DNA from: an uncultured bacterium
Lineage (GTDB): Bacteria; Cyanobacteriota; Vampirovibrionia; Gastranaerophilales; Gastranaerophilaceae
DNA length: 23,746 nucleotides
NCBI GenBank assembly: GCA_900549855.1
Contig: URPS01000035.1
Location: forward strand, 1-23,746
Direction of reading: 5' to 3'
Below the pieces are notes generated by a model. The model was not told the DNA's origin. It ran no database searches and saw only the letters and a program-made list of their open reading frames with translations. Within the stretch, counting starts at the first letter, position 1. Every line of letters starts with the position of its first letter. A program made the translations under genes and the position numbers. Shown piece after piece: positions 22,105 to 23,746 of this stretch.

Positions 22105-22497
22105 TTATTCTTCAGGAACTTCTATTTCTACATCATCAACATCTTCTTCTTTTTTAATAATGTCAATAACATTTTTAGCCATCTCTTTTGCAATAACACT
22201 TCTTGTTGAATCAGGACAATTTTGAAGCAGACTAATCGCAGTTCTAAGAGTTCCATCCAAATCATACCAACGACCGTGTTTAGATTCATCCATAACATCT
22301 TCAGTGGCTGAAACAATATCTTCTACAGACTCATACTCGGTACTTGATAGATGATGCTCTGTAATAATTTTAATCAGGTTTAGAGCAACCTTAATCTGAG
22401 TTTCATCATCAGATTCTTCTAACGTTTTCATTGCAGAAGATAATACCGGATCTTTATCATACCAGCGTCTTGCATTTGTTGTAAATTCTTCCTTCAT
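22105..22497 (-). CDS. Hypothetical protein with two RWYD repeats
   Basis: This 130-residue acidic protein contains two copies of a helical unit of about 40 residues. R-W-Y-D-x-D-x-x-L begins at 11 and again at 76 (65-residue period), each followed by a helix and a second hydrophobic helix (A-L-N-L-I-K-I-I / A-K-N-V-I-D-I-I). The linker (47-74) and tail are acidic. I recognise no family. There is no signal peptide or membrane segment, so it is likely cytoplasmic. Expression signals are strong: AGGAGG 6 bases before the ATG and a consensus-like promoter at 22528-22556. An adaptor, antitoxin-like or storage role are all conceivable; none is supported by a motif. Confidence 0.75.
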   Translation of the reverse strand: MKEEFTTNARRWYDKDPVLSSAMKTLEESDDETQIKVALNLIKIITEHHLSSTEYESVEDIVSATEDVMDESKHGRWYDLDGTLRTAISLLQNCPDSTRSVIAKEMAKNVIDIIKKEEDVDDVEIEVPEE

Positions 22498-22527
22498 AAA
22501 ACCTCCTGATAACCTTATTACCAGTTC

Positions 22528-22556
22528 ATTATACTATATTTTTTTTTATTTGTAAA
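22528..22556 (-). promoter_or_regulatory. Promoter of the RWYD-repeat gene
   Basis: On the minus strand, TTTACA (22551-22556), a 17-base spacer rich in A and TATAAT (22528-22533) form one of the best sigma-70 matches in the window. Confidence 0.75.
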
Positions 22557-22561
22557 ATAAA

Positions 22562-22594
22562 AAAATGATGTCATCTCCTCTTTGACACCATTTT
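22562..22594 (-). terminator. Intrinsic terminator of the YD-repeat gene
   Basis: On the minus strand, a 12-bp stem (AAAATGGTGTCA pairing with TGACATCATTTT, one G-U pair) with a 9-base loop is followed by a T-rich tract. It begins 13 bases after the stop codon at 22608. Confidence 0.8.
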
Positions 22595-22607
22595 TCTAAT
22601 CAATAAA

Positions 22608-23516
22608 TTACGAAATAGCATGTTCCAGAAGCAATCGTTTTCTCATCGAAATAGGTAATGTCCTATATTGAATATTCGAATCAATAACATCTATTGCATT
22701 GATTTCACTATGCGCTTCTCGTTTAGTTGGCGAAACTTTTTCTTCATTAAACAAATTTGCAATAATTAAATCTAAATCGTTTTCATTTGCATAAGGTCTT
22801 TTTAGCATTATATTGTCCACATAACTTGTATCCTTAATCGTTGTACTATGACCATTCAAAGAAATATTTGTTTCTTTGTAAGTTGATGACGAATAAAGAT
22901 TTTCTACCACTATCTTATTTCCCATTCTATCAATTATTACATAAGATAGCAACTCGTTATTTAAACTTATTTTATTTACAACTATATGTTGATTATCGTC
23001 TTGATACTCAATAATCCTGTCTAATATGTCATATTTATAATGCTGTTCATTTATGTGTTCACTGTTTTTATACAATTTGCGACACACAATTCTATTCAAA
23101 TCATCATATTTATAAAGCGCAAGAAGTTCTGCTCCTGAACGCTTTTTACAGATACTTACCAACTGATTTTTTCTATTATAATCATATTCTAAAGAATATG
23201 ATAAATATCCATTTGTTTGGAAAATAAATTTCAAGGCAAGAAGTCCATTCTTATAAGCCTCTGTTACCGCAAGTTTTCCGGTTCTATAATAATTTATTTT
23301 AGATATTGAATCACCAGAATAAAAAATTTCTTTTGATAACACTTTTTCGGGCGTATAGTATTCAACAGACGCCAAGCAGCCCTTGGAATCTCGTTTAATT
23401 ACAACTTCTGTATCAAATTTCAAATCCGGCTTTTTAGATTGATTAATAGTATCCGTTACTCTATAATAGTTCTTTAAATTCTCCGGTACAGAAAATCTAT
23501 AAAAAGAATTAGACAT
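22608..23516 (-). CDS. YD-repeat-like (RHS/MORN-variant-like) hypothetical protein
   Basis: This protein has 302 residues from ATG 23516, chosen because GGAG lies 6 bases upstream; an ATG at 23555 has GAGGAG directly abutting it and is less likely. About 30-220 is a run of degenerate repeats of about 20 residues with tyrosine-rich strands, e.g. Y-K-Y-D-D-L-N-R-I-V and Y-K-Y-D-I-L-D-R-I-I-E-Y, the pattern of YD/RHS or MORN-like beta repeats. About 225-302 is a non-repeat, mainly polar tail. No signal peptide is visible, although YD proteins are often exported. It is transcribed from copy B of the conserved 70-bp element (23564-23633) and ends at the terminator 22562-22594. Confidence 0.65.
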   Translation of the reverse strand: MSNSFYRFSVPENLKNYYRVTDTINQSKKPDLKFDTEVVIKRDSKGCLASVEYYTPEKVLSKEIFYSGDSISKINYYRTGKLAVTEAYKNGLLALKFIFQTNGYLSYSLEYDYNRKNQLVSICKKRSGAELLALYKYDDLNRIVCRKLYKNSEHINEQHYKYDILDRIIEYQDDNQHIVVNKISLNNELLSYVIIDRMGNKIVVENLYSSSTYKETNISLNGHSTTIKDTSYVDNIMLKRPYANENDLDLIIANLFNEEKVSPTKREAHSEINAIDVIDSNIQYRTLPISMRKRLLLEHAIS

Positions 23517-23563
23517 CTTACGCTCCAATCTATAATATTTTGTGTATAACGCCATCTCCTCGT

Positions 23564-23633
23564 TATGTATATATAAAGTTATTTTTTATTAATCAATTTC
23601 AGATAGAAATATTATCGTTACATTTGTTAATAA
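23564..23633 (-). promoter_or_regulatory. Conserved 70-bp promoter-like element, copy B
   Basis: It shares with 3571-3640, at identical spacing over 70 bases, the blocks TTATTAACAAATGTAAC, CTGAAATT and ACTTTATATATA (minus-strand reading). The sequence between blocks has diverged more. It lies about 50 bases before the preferred start at 23516. Confidence 0.65.
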
Positions 23634-23702
23634 AAAATTTACAATGAATAAAAAATATTGCCGAGTCGACTTATATACATTTAGTATTGGTTATTATACA
23701 AA

Positions 23703-23708
23703 TATAAT
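23703..23708 (+). promoter_or_regulatory. Possible -10 box for the gene starting at 23744
   Basis: TATAAT sits 35 bases before the ATG. The hexamer 17 bases upstream (TTTAGT, 23680-23685) is only a weak -35. Confidence 0.4.
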
Positions 23709-23743
23709 ACACAATTTACTAACCCAAAGATTGGAGCCCCAAT

Positions 23744-23746
23744 ATG
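23744..23746 (+). CDS. Start codon of a gene cut by the window end
   Basis: The window's last three bases are ATG, preceded by GGAG (23733-23736) at a 7-base spacing and by a TATAAT box at 23703-23708. No protein sequence is available, so nothing can be said of the product. Confidence 0.4.

Noticed and set aside
1..23746. tRNA, rRNA, insertion sequences or prophage genes
   Set aside because: I looked for T-loop signatures, transposase and phage motifs and terminal inverted repeats by eye on both strands and found none.

Overview
The window looks like part of the chromosome of an AT-rich (about one third G+C by eye), diderm, probably non-motile bacterium. The best guess, from general knowledge of gene content and not from any database search, is a gut member of the non-photosynthetic cyanobacterial relatives (Melainabacteria/Vampirovibrionia, Gastranaerophilales type). 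Pointers are a BamA with three POTRA domains, as in cyanobacterial Omp85; an OmpH/Skp-like chaperone; pheS without an adjacent pheT; a soluble FlhA-C-like (FHIPEP) protein without its membrane part; and several lineage-type hypothetical proteins. No rRNA, tRNA, insertion sequence, prophage or CRISPR array was seen.

Left end (1-4600), accessory in character. It opens with the 3' half of a cobalamin riboswitch that has no recognisable B12 gene behind it. A repeat- and hairpin-rich intergenic stretch follows, then a two-gene unit: a CPHG/CPVC cysteine-motif helical protein and a multi-pass membrane protein with an internal duplication. A convergent coiled-coil protein gene comes next, driven by a 70-bp upstream element that recurs near the right end. 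A second repeat-rich spacer, a small acidic protein and a 70-residue Lys/Glu amphipathic helix protein complete this part.

Minus-strand envelope/salvage cluster (4598-10440). The order of transcription is bamA, ompH/skp-like, pyrimidine-nucleoside phosphorylase, a DUF4177-like plus FlhA-C-like fusion, then higB and higA. ompH has its own near-consensus promoter inside the end of bamA. higA has its own promoter, with a 12-bp palindrome filling most of the spacer between -35 and -10, whereas higB is fused transcriptionally to the gene upstream.

Transport and wall region (10617-19566). An NhaD/ArsB-type ion transporter (+) faces a minus-strand cluster of cysS, a SpoIID/LytB-domain protein, murJ, a divergent CheR-like methyltransferase and cdd. 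A DAACS dicarboxylate/amino-acid symporter (+) is divergent from cysS, and both have good promoters. Cdd and the pyrimidine phosphorylase together indicate pyrimidine nucleoside salvage.

Right end (19648-23746). pheS is followed by an exported M48 metallopeptidase gene with a TTG start and an overlapping GTG-start gene for an unknown exported protein, closed by a strong hairpin. Two minus-strand genes come next: a 130-residue protein built from two RWYD repeats, and a YD-repeat-like protein carrying the second copy of the 70-bp upstream element. The last three bases are probably the start codon of another plus-strand gene.
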